From Argyresthia goedartella (lineage: Eukaryota > Arthropoda > Insecta > Lepidoptera > Argyresthiidae): a DNA stretch of 64,000 nt. Made by a program: the position numbers and the translations under genes. This document shows, piece after piece, positions 10,120-21,650 of the stretch. The notes below the pieces were generated by a model. The model had not been told where the DNA came from. It saw only the letters and a program-made list of their open reading frames with translations, and ran no database searches. Every line of letters begins with the position of its first letter. The stretch's first letter is position 1. The stretch covers positions 20,515,231 to 20,579,230 of the forward strand of contig OX463815.1 in the NCBI GenBank assembly GCA_949825045.1, read 5' to 3'.

Positions 10120-10860
10120 GAGAAAGACCTGCAAAATCTTGAGTCTGAATTTGCCAGTGTCAATGGCTGCTTGAGATCTATTACTGCCCGCTATGAAAAA
10201 TCTCAAGAGGCCATTGAGGAGAACTCGCTGGCCATGGATGAGCTGCTTAAACTGTCTCATAGTAATCAGGAATGCTATGACTCTTTGGTGGCCAATCATT
10301 TGTGTGACTACCAACCTTTCTTGCAACAGCCGGTGAGACCAGCTTATCTACGAGCCTTGAAATACGTATCCGACCCAAGATTTCAGGATCGCACAAAAAC
10401 ATCACAAGCAAAACTGTTATGTTTTGTGATGAAATTGGAAGAAACGTAGGCATATAATTGAATAAATTGGGACTGGGAATAACTGTTAACCAAACTCCAG
10501 TTCTCGTGATGTATGCAAAAAATAACAAAGACCAAAGACAAAACCTGAATCAAACTTATAACTCATGTTTGGAAATAGGGGTGAGGAAGACAAATGGGAC
10601 CTAATTAAATATTTTGAAACACTTTGCTTGCTGAATGTTAGTAAAAAAATTATGTTTACAGTCCCATACAGTAAAAGCTTACCACTAGCTGAAAATTATC
10701 TTAGATATTAGCTAAATATGACAGTACATACAATGTCATATAAGATTAGTTTGATTCATCTGATTGACTCAAACAACTATGTTGGTGATAATATTTATTT
10801 GACCAAAGGTAGTTACGACCTTTCAGGTTATTATAAGCGACAGGTAGCTGTGTCGCTATC
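10120..10860 (+). pseudogene. LINE ORF1, SGNH/esterase-like domain remnant
   Basis: A further helical segment (SITARYEKSQEAIEENSLAM) is followed after a frameshift by FCDEIGRNVG, which sits where a GDS-type block I is expected. GNRGE follows, like the G.N block. The C-terminal part, KKIMFTVPYSKSLPLAEN to YYKRQVAVSL, aligns with the frame at 58,354-58,611 on the other strand. The catalytic Ser of block I is not visible and several frames must be joined, so it is inactive. Confidence 0.55.
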
Positions 10861-11031
10861 TTAATTTTTTAGTATGACAGCCAAGAATTTAGCTAACCTG
10901 ACTGCATCTATTGAGCACAGACAAGGGATATTGGAAGATGTTTAAATTAGTTCATAAGACAAAAGAGGAAATCTCTAGCATACATGAGCCACTAAATATA
11001 TCAAGCAAGCATACTCCTATGTTTATCAAAA

Positions 11032-11560
11032 ATGTGTAATATCTTGCCCGAATTAAAAAAGTTAAAAAAGTGTAATAATATCCCAACATTAAATAATATT
11101 CAGACAAAGGGTAAGCCCCACTTATATATTACCCATCAAAACATGCAGGGGCTACCTGGCAAAGAACTTGTATTAGAATTATTTCTTAATAATTACAACA
11201 CAGATGTTATTTGTATTACAGAACACTGGTTAAAGGAAAATATGATGTCTTTTAAAATAAATAATTACAAAATTGTCAGTTATTACAATAGAAAGACTGC
11301 TGATAGAGGCGGTTCTTTAATGTTAGTAAAAAATAATATTGAGGTGAAACAACTGAAAAATATTCTTGCACTTACTGTAGAAAAACAAATAGAGGTATCC
11401 TGTGTTGAGTTGGTAGCCATATTATTATTTGTCTCTCCAGACCTCCGAGAGATGAAAAAGGCCATGGCAATTTTGAAGCAATGAATGAATTTTCTTTTGA
11501 GCAATTTAAAACCATGTTAAAGCGACTTTGTCGAAAAAGGGATATTACAATGTTCAAGAT
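11032..11560 (+). pseudogene. LINE ORF2, AP endonuclease domain (truncated)
   Basis: The frame contains THQNMQGL, carrying the N-x-Q motif, then DVICITEHWL with the catalytic Glu of the TE block, then GGSLMLVK. These are the first blocks of the APE-type endonuclease that nicks target DNA. After SCVEL the frame shifts where a 'YRPP' block is expected (11,430-11,450). Sequence then jumps to the 3' UTR, so the C-terminal endonuclease, the RT and the tail of the protein are missing. Confidence 0.75.
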
Positions 11561-12154
11561 TACTTAAATGACGGGACTGTATGGGATTAATCTGGCTCAA
11601 TATAGACCTTGCTATTAATAATTTTATATATTTATTCCTGCTTATTAATTATAATAATTCATGTTGTAAGTAATATATGTATTAGTTAAGCACAAGCAAT
11701 TTTCACAAGAGATCTAAAAATCAATCTGTGGGAGTTTCTACGCCCTGCTTCTCCCACAGTGGTCCAATGTAGAGTGGTGGCAAAAAATGAGGATCGCTAA
11801 GTATATGTAAATATCTAGAGTAATAAAGAGATTTGATTGATAGATTGATTTCGCGTGCGAGCGTCGCAAAGTCTACTTAAACATGAGTTTGGACCACAAG
11901 TACATTTCCTCGTCACCACGCGGTAGAAGTACGTATGCCATTTTTCAGGCTTCTATAGACAAAAGGAGTCCATTGGGACCCTAATACTAAGCCTCCGCTG
12001 TCTCTCTGTACGTCCGTTTGTCCGTTATTCCATTCTAAAAATTCCTCACTAAACGTAGACATAAGTGTGATTCTGTTAACCCCTATGGGGAAAAGCGTGA
12101 CGCTATGTTAAGTTATGTTTAGTACCAAAAAACATTGACATACAGGCACTAACA

Positions 12155-12332
12155 TTTCTTCTGGCACCACACTAGGATAACCTGTGTCGTGGGAACCAGA
12201 AACAGCGACGTCACAAACCTATAAACATCCAAGACCTGGGGATTCATTTTTCTTTATTCCCAGCCGGGGGTCGAACCCGGGACCCCTCGCATGGAAATCA
12301 GAGCCACAGCCGCAGTGCCACAGAGGTCGTCC
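12155..12332 (-). repeat. tRNA-derived SINE, family 2
   Basis: On the minus strand it starts GACGACCTCTGTGGCACTGC and has the B box GGTTCGACCCC. After an A-rich stretch it has CTTGGATGTT and the tail CAGGTTATCCTAGTGTGG. Other copies lie at 44,125, 47,752 and 48,404. Confidence 0.8.
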
Positions 12333-12408
12333 TAACTAACTAAATATAATCCAGCTAAAATATAAAACAGTTTTCTCTCGACAATACTCTACATTAATCT
12401 AGTTTAAA

Positions 12409-12838
12409 AACCGGTCAAGTGCGAGACTAAATTGCGCACGAAGGGTTCCGTACCACCGTTCAATGGAAGCGATGGTGTGGAGTGAATAGTTTGGATTTTA
12501 CACAGCAAAATATTGTTTACAAAGTTATTGGTGCGGTTACTTTCACACTCCATGTACGTAACCAGGTGCATCCATAAGTTTGTATGTGGTATTGAAAGAA
12601 TTGTTGTATGGGAGTCCCCTTAAATATTTCTTTTATCCTGTTTTTTAGTATTTGTTGTTATAGCGGCAACATAAATACATAATCTGTGAAAATTTCAACT
12701 CTCTAGCTAGCTAGGTTCTTGAGATACAGCCTGGTGACAGACGGACGGACGGACAGACGGACGGACGGACAGCGGAGTCTTAGTAATATGGTCCCGTTTG
12801 GAACCCTTCGGGTACGGATCCCTAAAAAGGAATATTAA
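12409..12838 (+). repeat. 'GTCAAGTGCGAG' family repeat, copy 2
   Basis: It runs from CCGGTCAAGTGCGAG with GCACGAAGGGTTCCGTACCA to GACGGACGGACGGACAG and CCTTCGGGTACGGATCCCT. It shares the segment ATGGTGTGGAGTGAATAG with the copy at 21,651. Confidence 0.7.
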
Positions 12839-14157
12839 ATGTACATTTTTCCTTAGCGCCCAACAAAGAGAAAATAAGATGCATCGTGTTTTACTCTACT
12901 TTGTGTTTGTGTTAAAAGTAGAAGAAAAATTATATTATTTACAAAGTAAATTGAGATCATAGTGATTCCGTCCCTAAGTAGTTCTTCAGCAAAAATCAAT
13001 TATAATCTCGTTAACAATTTGTCGGAAAATTATCAAACCTTTCACATTTTAATTAATTATTGTCGTTAATTCATTATCATGTTGCTGCGCTATAAAACTA
13101 ACAAGAATATATACATACGTTTACATAGGTACCTAAATACTTACAAAAAAGCGTTAAAATAGCTAAGTGATGCCCAAAGATCTTTTTAAGTAGTTTTTGT
13201 TAAATTCGATTCGAGTGGTGTGAACAGGTTTTTTAGACAGATTTTGGGAAATAAAATATTCACTTTATAAACAAAAAATATGTCGTTTGCGCTAATTTTC
13301 AGCAAGGACCCTTTTTCAAAACATTTGAGACTAACTATACGACAAGAATTACTCACTTAAAAATCTACAGATCTAGATCTAGCAACACTCAAGAAAATCC
13401 AAACGTCAACCTCTTTAGTATTGCTAGTTTATTCTCTTTATTGAATCTAAACTCCAAGCACTATAAGTTTCACATGTTTTTAGTATTATATATCTACGTT
13501 TTCGCGTACACCTGAGCCTTTTAATTAAGAATTAGCTGCCGGCGCCCGCGGCGTGGCTCTCGCAGATTTAGGCCCCCTATTCTAACTATTTGCTACTTGT
13601 ACACTGCTCTGTCGGTTGACTGCCACTGTGTTTTCGCTGTTCATTATGTTCTTATTGGGGTTTTCCAAAAAAAAATATAAAGACAAGCTAGTGATTTTAG
13701 CAGCATCCAAAGATAATGTCCGAACAGTGACTAGTTTCCTGGTCTACTTGGATGTTTGTGAGTACTGTAGTTTTGTGACGTCACCATTGAAGCAAAAGAT
13801 AAGGTTAACACACATAATGTCACGCCTTTTCCCATATGGTGTGGAAGAAGCACAGTTGCGCCCGTATTGCGTGACGGGGGGCTGGTCTATCGCCTCAGCT
13901 ATGAAGGTTTTCCCATGATATTACAAATAACAATTATTGGAATCGCGGGCCAGGAGTAACATGAATTCTGGTAGTGACAGGGTGTATCGTAGAACCTACG
14001 GCATTCGAGTTTCCTGCACATGTAAGAAAGTTATCTGTAGCATACTGAAATGTTCTAGCTACTCTCTTTGATACCCTTATTTACTCATTGAATGTTTTGG
14101 TTCAGAAGAATTTTTGACCTATTTACTTTAGGCTATTGTGAAAAGTTACATCCAAAA
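12839..14157. other. Mostly unrecognised non-coding sequence
   Basis: A 100-codon frame at 13,616-13,918 begins with a non-ATG codon and matches nothing I know. No repeats or splice-flanked exons were recognised. Confidence 0.4.
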
Positions 14158-14835
14158 AGCCGGCCAAGTGCGTGACGGACTTCGCACATTTAGGGTTCCG
14201 TAATAAATTTTGAATATACGCCAAAACATTAAATTAAGAAGACACTCACTTCACATACACTTGATACACCTAGGCAAAATATCACTATCATTATTCACCA
14301 GCAAATCATTACTTTGTTTTTCATATTGTCTGTATGATGACATAGTTATATTTGCGGTTTTTGATAGATGTTTTATATCTTAAACACCACTTATTATATT
14401 TTGTTCAGACCAAATTTTCATTGAAAGTTTTTATTGAGTTACATAACATCTATTTTTTTTAGATTTTTTACTCCTTACTTTAAAAGTTTTTTTTAAGGGT
14501 TTTTTTTCCACTTTGGAAGGGTCTGTCTCTTTTACTTTACTTTGAGGTAAAATGTTTTCAGGAAACTCACCGTCATTTTTCTTTAAATGTTAAGGGTGTT
14601 TATGAATAGGTCTTTACCTATTCATAAACACCCCACACATGTAGGTTTGATGAAAAAAATATTTTGGAAGCTCCGCTTATTTTTTAATTTTTTGTAAATA
14701 ATCGTAAAGCGTTTTACAGAATACTCGTGTAGTCCTCATGGTTTTGGAATAAAGTTGCTGTGACATACGGACAGACGGACAGACAGACATGACGAAAATA
14801 TAAGGGTTCCTTGTTTCTCTACGGAACCCTAAAAA
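14158..14835 (+). repeat. 'GTCAAGTGCG' family repeat, long copy
   Basis: It opens GCCGGCCAAGTGCGTGACGG and TTTAGGGTTCCGTAA. It ends GACGGACAGACAGACATGAC, then ATAAGGGTTCC and CTACGGAACCCTAAAA. It encloses the hairpin at 14,594. Confidence 0.65.
14594..14633. repeat. Perfect 18-bp hairpin with a 4-nt loop
   Basis: GGGTGTTTATGAATAGGT (14,594-14,611), loop CTTT, then its exact reverse complement (14,616-14,633). Confidence 0.9.
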
Positions 14836-14879
14836 AATACATTTTCGTCCCAAATTTTACAAATTTTCATCAAAATTTT

Positions 14880-15600
14880 ACACTGTTTTATACAAAACTA
14901 CATGGCCGGGCCGCGCCTCTCCGTTTCGCTGCGGTTCTTGATTATATTATAAATTTGCGACCTAACCTAACCTAACAAACCTAACCTTATCTATTTTATG
15001 GGACTGCTACATAATGGAGGGCATTAAAACTCGAGAGTGGGAACATAATAATATCACTCGAGAGTTTTAATGCCTAATTATGTACAGTTACATACACTAG
15101 TTTATCTACACATATAGCAAGCTCTCTTTGATGTGTTCAGGAACCGCATGTTCTACCGGCATTGTGGCATTGATCATTGCTCTGCAGTTGTTTAGCTTGT
15201 TCAGTAGTACGAACTCACAGACAAACTAGGGGCGGCACGCAAGTGGGCGTTGCGTTCGAAATTTGAGTTTCATAATTTGACAAATTTTGGTACATTATGG
15301 TCATAATATATTGATACAGATTCAGATGAGAAATGAGTTTTTACCAAGAAGTTTATCATTATGCTGGTACGTGTATGTATGTATATATGGCTGTAACGTG
15401 TGGTTTTTAACGCAGTAAATAGGGTTTCTGATACGTGTGTAGATAAACTAACTCAACAAACTTCACTTTAGTATTCGGACAGAAAATGACTACAGCAACC
15501 AATACGGTTCTGTGAAACTACATGAGGGCACTAAATTTGATGAATTTAATCAAGTTAATGCACCTTGTTATATTGTCATTTTTTATTTTGTGGCTGGACG
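14880..15600 (+). repeat. Interspersed repeat interrupted by a younger element
   Basis: The left piece (to about 14,984: CTCCGTTTCG, ATTATAAATTTGCGACCTAA) and the right piece (from about 15,466: CTTTAGTATTCGGACA, then AACCAATACGGTTCTGT) are contiguous in the relative at 47,480-47,660. The sequence between them was therefore inserted. Confidence 0.7.
14985..15465 (+). mobile_element. Unclassified 0.5-kb repeat element, copy 3 of 4
   Basis: It has the GCATTAAAACTCGAGAGTGG and CACTCGAGAGTTTTAATGCC inverted pair but lacks the inner TATGAAAC/GTTTCATA pair. It ends GTGTAGATAAACTAACTC. The uninterrupted relative at 47,480 fixes its boundaries to within a few bases and gives a size of about 480 bp. 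Confidence 0.75.
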
Positions 15601-17207
15601 AAAGGACATTATGAAAATGTAACATCTAATTTAAAACTACGACCCACAATAAACTGTCTGATGAACATTTAGTGCATTTGGTAGACAACACTTACATATA
15701 TTATTGACCGAGAGAGCGAAGCGAGCGAAATGGAGCCCATTTCGACAAGATAGGAGGCCGATTTTGCTTTCGTCTGTTTCTATGTCTGGTGTCTGTCAGT
15801 TCCGGTCTAGGGGCCACAGATTTCAAGCGATCCTCACAAAACTTGGCACACGTATTCCTTGAATTAAATGTTCTTTTGTCGAGAGCTTTTCTCGATTTCC
15901 CCTTGGGGGGGGAGTTACGACGTCATTTTTTTTTTTTTCTGAACCCTATCGTTTGGGGTATCAAATTAAAGGGCTTTATGAGCCGGTTCTAAAACAATAA
16001 ATCATTACTTTCCGGCTGCCTGTTCTATAAAAATCCAAGAAATCTTTTCAAAACATACCAAGTTTGGACTCCTCGAAGTAGGAGACGGATTAGAAAAGAG
16101 GATCTATACAGACCATGAGAGTAAGTGAAATAGACTATAACTATTTTCGTGAAAATTCATAGATTGTATTTTAAATCGCAAAATGTAGTTAACAAAGATA
16201 TTGGTGCGACTACTATACTACTTGATTTTTATTGAATCTAAAATACTTACCGATAAATTGGTTCAGTCAGCCCCCCTGTTAGCGAGGTCTACTGCCCACA
16301 GGGCCACTAGTATCTGTTGCCTTTATACGGACGTACTAATGCTGAAGGAAAGCATTGTTGTGCGGAAGCAAACACGCTTGTTTTCGACAATGGCACTGCT
16401 GTGGCCTCGATTAGGCAGTATTCAATGCTCGCTATTGTATGTCAGGGGCTAGCCCATCGCCGTAGCCGCAGCTATGGATATATGAATGTCCAAAGGCTCA
16501 AAAGCTGACTACAGAGAATACGATTCATAATATGATTAGCCGTGCATGTTAAAATGCTAACACCCCGTAATCTGCATAATTGAACACAGGCGTGTTATCC
16601 CGAGATATGGTGGTTTTGGCGCCAACATGTTTTGAGTATGATGGAAGTGAAGGGAATGAAATTTATTCATTTCCGAAAAACATTTTCGAAGAGAGAGTGT
16701 AACGATCTAATGGAGGCCCAGATTAGAAGAAGTTTTACCAGATTTACAATAAAGCTACAATGTCGGAGGGAAATCGGATTGTCAGATTTTTACCCATGGC
16801 GGACGGATAGGCGGAGGAAGTATATGCGGTAGAATTTAGAGGTTGTTTGTGTGTGTGTGTGTGTGTGTAGGTCCGTTGCCATCTTCCTGGAAACAACTGG
16901 ACGGATTTCGATGCGGTTTTTTTGCATTTAACCGCTGTAATTTTGTTAGCATGTTCTTAGATATGTTTTATGGTTATAGACCGACAGAGGGCGGTGCAGC
17001 AGCCAGGATGTTTGACGCTCAGGCGTCGAGTGCTTCTCAGAAACTATTAAGCCAATTTCGATGCGAATTTTTGCATTATATCACCAAGGATGCATTGATA
17101 TGTCGCGTTTTTTTATTTTTTTATAGTTATATGTAGATTAACAATTGCATCTCTTCATATAGAAGGATATAAATATAAACAATGATGCTCGTCAATGCGT
17201 TTCTATA
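15601..17207. other. Unrecognised sequence with a few repeat fragments
   Basis: About 16,446-16,480 (GGGCTAGCCCATCGCCG, CGCAGCTATGGA) recurs inverted at 29,345-29,375. A (TG)n tract at 16,845-16,869 precedes ACTGGACGGATTTCGATG, a block common near Helitron-like 5' ends. No gene was seen. Confidence 0.4.
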
Positions 17208-17503
17208 CAAGGTGACTTTTAATGAGCCGACCATATTTTGGGGAATGAATGACTGAATAGTACCCATAATTATGAACAACTTTTCCCAAGAAACATGTTC
17301 ACAAATGAAAAAAAAAAAGTTTCTCATTCCCGATCACCTGATTTACAAGTATTAACGTGATTTGGAAAAGTTGTTCATTCCCCAAAATATGGCAGACCCA
17401 ATTTTTTTTTCTTTTGCTACCATATATTTCTTGGGGAAAGTTGTTCATAATGACGGTTACTATCATTCCCTAAAATATGGTCAGCTGATTAAATGTCACC
17501 CTG
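17208..17503. mobile_element. MITE with about 40-bp terminal inverted repeats
   Basis: The left end CAAGGTGACTTTTAATGAG continues to GACCATATTTTGGGGAATG. Inverted, the right end reads CAGGGTGACATTTAATCAG and continues to GACCATATTTTAGGGAATG. TA flanks both ends (17,206-17,207 and 17,504-17,505). The 296-bp unit also carries internal copies of GTTGTTCAT and CCCCAAAATATGG and has no coding capacity. The superfamily is unassigned. Confidence 0.8.
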
Positions 17504-18351
17504 TATTTACTCATTTGCCTGTTTCTTAGTAAATAATGCTCAATAGCTTAATATGAAGTATGAAATATTTTTTTACATCCATAGAATGTACCACGTGAGA
17601 AGGTAATACGAAAGTTGATAAGTTGTCTATCAATGCCACCATTATCAAATTCAAACATAATATTGTAACTCCGACAAGTGCGAAGATATAAATATGTATG
17701 AATGCTATAGCAATACATACTATTGCATCATTCTGGCATTGTTCGAACATTGGCGGTGGCTCTGTGGCGGCTTATTCATAAATTGATTAAGGTTAATTGA
17801 TAAATAACTATTGTATTAATAAAATTAACCATGACTGCCTTCCATGACTGCAATACAAGGTCTGGGAAAATAAAACATTTATCGTCATTCAGTCAGTTGG
17901 AGATTAACAGGTTTGTTTCATTAAATTCTCCATTCTCGACGTAAAATCGAACATATTAAATTTGAAACGTTCCAGCTGAAACAGATCAACTTAGTAACTA
18001 CTTTCTATGATTATTAATTGACTACAAACAATATCTACTATGTTAGTAGTCAATAAATTGAATAGGTATTAGGTGAAATTTTCAATTTCATTCAGGAAAA
18101 ATAAAAGGTAACAGTTCAATTGCTTTATATAGGATGCAGGTAAAGATAGTGTAAAAATATTAGGTATAACTTAAAGTGAGATTATAGTTTCTACATATGT
18201 AACATATAACATTCAAATAGGTAATGGAATATCGAATTCAGCTCTGATTTTCCAGCGCAGCACAAAAACCACACACACGTTTGTAACACAAGACCTATTT
18301 TTGAAAAAATAAATAAACATACAAAAGAAAAGAAAAGAAGTAGGCCGTGTT
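17504..18351. other. AT-rich sequence, nothing recognised
   Basis: Only short unconvincing frames were seen. Confidence 0.4.
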
Positions 18352-18512
18352 GCAGTGTACGAGTTTCTTGCGCCGCTTCTTGCTGCCGTAACACTTTCCG
18401 AAGGGGTATTCCTTTTCTTGCATTATATAGATTCAAATGACATTCAAAAAGTGTTCGCAAGAAGCTATTTTGAAATAAACATTTTGAAGTTTGAAGTTTT
18501 AGGAATAAATAA
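18352..18512 (+). repeat. LINE 3' UTR fragment
   Basis: GAGTTTCTTGCGCCGCTTCT through ATTCAAAAAGTG to AATAAACATTTTGAAG is the layout of a non-LTR 3' UTR. A related sequence follows the LINE coding end at 33,300-33,392. No coding part is attached. Confidence 0.5.
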
Positions 18513-18676
18513 ATAAGAAATAACATTTTGTTAAAACGTGTTAAGGAACCCTAATAAATAACCTACTATTTAAACTACATGACTTCTTCCACCCAGGGGG
18601 CCTTCTATTAATAATATTTGATAGAGTGGATTATACAAATACAAATTCAAATATTTTATTTTCCAAAAAGAAATGT

Positions 18677-18777
18677 CACAGTCTTCACAAAATAAAAGGC
18701 CCGGTGGCCCAAACTAAATTCAACCTTTTTACGTCAGCGACACGGGCGCTGTCACCGGGCCTTTTATTTTGTGAAGT
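18677..18777. mobile_element. 100-bp foldback MITE, copy 1
   Basis: CTTCACAAAATAAAAGGCCC, extending to GGTG, is at the left, and its exact inverse lies at the right. The arms enclose a GC-rich centre containing GTGGCCCAAACTAAATTCAA. A second, 5'-truncated copy interrupts the copia remnant at 34,963. A LINE-type tail (AAATTCAAATATTTTATTTT) lies just to the left. Confidence 0.75.
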
Positions 18778-20279
18778 CTACATAGAGAGCTTAACTTAGG
18801 AACAATGTAATATTTTAGGTATAAAAATACAAAGTAACAGGAAGGGAAGTGTATTGTATACTTTTCGGATGGGAGACGAGCTGGCATCCAGCTAGATTAT
18901 ATAATAATCAGTATTAAAGAATACCAGGCCCAGCCGCTTTAGATATCTAAGAACCGTCGCAAGGAAGTCTATTACCATTTACAGAAAACCTCTTTAAAAT
19001 CCGTCTATTAGTTTATCTTTACATGGGGTGGTTGTAAAGTATCTTATCTTATCTTTCATCAATTTTGTTCAATTTAATTATTATAAATTAATACTTATTT
19101 AACTATAACTATAACTTTACTTTTAATTTATTGATCATAGATATATGAAAAAATTGTGTAGCATTCTCTATATTATACTGCGAATAGGAATCATGAATTG
19201 ATTTTATTTTTGCTTTAAATTTCATGCATATCATTTCGAATAAACCACAAACATATTAAAACATTAAAAAACTATAGTTTTATACCTAAACCCGCGGGTT
19301 CAAACAGTTGACAGTTTGGCGCTAAAAGGAAACGAAGTCAAAGTCTATTGTCTCTTGAAAATCAAAACTAAATAAAATAAAAACGTGCAATCCTGTTTTG
19401 CACGATTTTATTTAATTTAGTTGCTCCTGCAAGTGTTCTCTTTTTATGTTTTTAGGTCTCAAAATATGTCAACCGAAGCTTCTCTATTCAAATCAATGTC
19501 TATCAGAATTATCATTTACCTATTATTTAGTGTATCTCACAAGTAATTAAATGACTTTCTTTTCGTATCGACAACCTACATAACTTCCACATTAACATCC
19601 ATATGATTTTACCCGATGAAAGTGACTTTCCGAATATTCCGACAAGAGTCATTGTATATAATATTTCACAGACTTTGGTCTGTGGTATATTTATATGATT
19701 CAAAACGCAAGTTCTGAATTTATGTGTTGAGAAATATTTTATGAGGGGTGTTTGTAGTTAGTTCAATGGGCCATTGGCAATCTTGTAAAAGAGTTATTTT
19801 AACAAATATTTAAATACGAGATTCGATTATCAGACGCAGTGCGATCAAAGGTACACGTAACGCCAATTTTGTTGGCCTCTGAATGCCGCCTAGAGGGGGT
19901 AGCGGCGCATGGTAACAAGAGAGATGCATGCATGGGCGAGAGTGAGAGGTGACAACTTGCGCATAGGTCAAGAACCCTGGCGTGGACTTTATGATATATT
20001 AAAGTCTTGTATGTTTTAAACGATTCTGGTATCTATGAAAATCCAATCATTGCTTGTTATTAAAATATTTGATCATGGTTATGACTTCTCTATTGGTATC
20101 GTTATTATAGCGATAATTTTCTGGCACACGCTTATAATAAGCATTTAAAATAGACTCAACGATATGACGACGCCCTGGGTGACATAGTTTTGTGAGGCGG
20201 CCAAGTGCAGTCAAATTGGATTGTTTTATGATGCCGATCTATTGATGTTATTGATCTAGGAATGTTTAATTATCTGCAG
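18778..20279. other. Unrecognised AT-rich sequence
   Basis: An imperfect hairpin occurs at about 19,364-19,425 (CGTGCAA and TTGCACG at its tip). No gene or repeat was recognised. Confidence 0.4.
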
Positions 20280-20330
20280 CATGTCTTAGCCCACTGCTGG
20301 GCATCCTCCTCTATGTGCCAACTTATCCGC
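20280..20330 (-). repeat. RTE-like LINE 3' end fragment (tentative)
   Basis: The minus strand reads GGATGCCCAGCAGTGGGCTA, like the last codons of lepidopteran RTE-type ORFs. Only about 50 bp is recognisable. Confidence 0.35.
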
Positions 20331-20622
20331 TGCTGTGGCAATAGAGTCCAGGTTCAGGAAGTGTTCACCAGAGGATAATGAGCTGATCCGAGGTCAGTTC
20401 GTGTGTCGTCATTTTTAGTAAACAAGCAAGTTGGGTGCGTTTCTGTTTACGTGTTTGTGTAGAGTTTTAACTTAAGATAGTAGTTTTTTTTGTTTATTGG
20501 GTAGCCTTTGCTTACTACCACATTGCCATGTCTATCATCATGTTTATTTTCCTCGTCAATTTGATGTTTTATTTCACCAATCCAAATAATCTATGAGGCT
20601 GTACATATAACTCCGTATATAT

Positions 20623-20828
20623 GTCGTAGGATTATTTGATAATCATTATTTTCGCAAAAAATGTAGGGATTTTGTCAAAAAGTACTTAGTTTTATGTGTT
20701 TTTTTTTCTTACATGTTCAACCTAATAAGAAGGATAAAGGGGACTTTGCTTCGCTCCCCCTCTTTATCCTTCACCTAAGCTACCGCAGTGTTTTCGCAAA
20801 AATACGGATTATCAAATAATCCTACAAC
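20623..20828. mobile_element. About 206-bp MITE
   Basis: The terminal inverted repeats are GTAGGATTATTTGATAATC at 20,626-20,644 and its inverse at 20,807-20,825. The arms continue imperfectly through ATTTTCGCAAAAA. The middle (AAGGATAAAGGGGACTTTGC) has an inverted relative inside the MITE at 44,808. Confidence 0.7.
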
Positions 20829-20908
20829 ATATTCACTCGTATTCTAAAACCTTCCCGTTATCTAAGGACAAACACAAAGTACTTACGAATTATATATATA
20901 TATAATTT

Positions 20909-21175
20909 GACGACCCGAATGGCCGAGACGACCCGAATGGCCGAGTCGGTAGTGACGCTGCCTACGAAACCAAGGGTCCCGGGTTCGAGTCCCGGTGGGG
21001 GCAAATGTTTGTTTGATGAGAACGGATGTTTGTACCCTAGTCATGGTTGTTTATCTATCTAAGTATAATATTTCTCTATATAAGTATATATATCGTTGTC
21101 TAGTACCCAAGATACAGGGAATCCTAGTTTGGGGCTAGATCAATGTGTGTAAAAGGTGTCCAAGGTATTATTATA
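20909..21175 (+). repeat. SINE family 1 with a duplicated 5' head
   Basis: The first 18 bases (GACGACCCGAATGGCCGA) are repeated directly at 20,909 and 20,927 before the rest of the SINE. The remainder, including B box and GGGGCTAGATCAATGTGTGT tail, is nearly identical to the copy at 6381. Confidence 0.85.
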
Positions 21176-21650
21176 AACCTACTCTCTCTAGTTGTTTATA
21201 AGAAGTAGGTACATACCAACGTTTGCCGGCCACTAGCCCAAGCCCAACAAGCATTACTGAGCGTCATATAAATTTTCATTAAGCCAGAGCGGTGGGAATT
21301 CCTCATTTGTAATAAACACACACGCGCCGTACACATCTTTTTCTGCCCAGTGGGCATTGCTGCGAGGCCCTTTAGTTGCTCAATAAAGGAGCCATTTATA
21401 AAATACCAACTCTATATTAAGTGTGGAGGGTTTCTTTATAATGATTCCTAGTTTATTCAGAATCTCTATTATATGTAACACTTTTTAATAGGCCGGGTCA
21501 ATTTTAGATTTTTAGGATTTTCGTTTCGGACCACTGCGGGATGGATTCTCTTTATACTCTTGGATGCGATCAATAGTTAGTATGACAGCATTTCTGTATT
21601 ATGAGTTGAAATACTCCCCCAAGACAGTCGAAAAAAAACGCCAATAAAAA

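Larger units (their letters stand above)
9300..11855 (+). mobile_element. CR1-like LINE with the reverse transcriptase deleted
   Basis: In order it has a possible 5' UTR, a coiled-coil ORF, an SGNH-hydrolase-like domain, and an AP endonuclease. It then jumps to a 3' UTR ending in GATTGATAGATTGATT-type short repeats, typical of CR1-group tails. ORF1 esterase domains are known for CR1-group elements. The whole reverse transcriptase is absent. A relative with the same domain order lies on the minus strand at 53,868-58,640. Confidence 0.75.

Noticed and set aside
13616..13918. 100-codon plus-strand frame as a gene
   Set aside because: No ATG at its start, no recognisable domain, no splice signals considered reliable.
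14962..14987. Telomere-like CCTAA repeats
   Set aside because: Only about three consecutive units, within a dispersed repeat. Too short to call an interstitial telomere.
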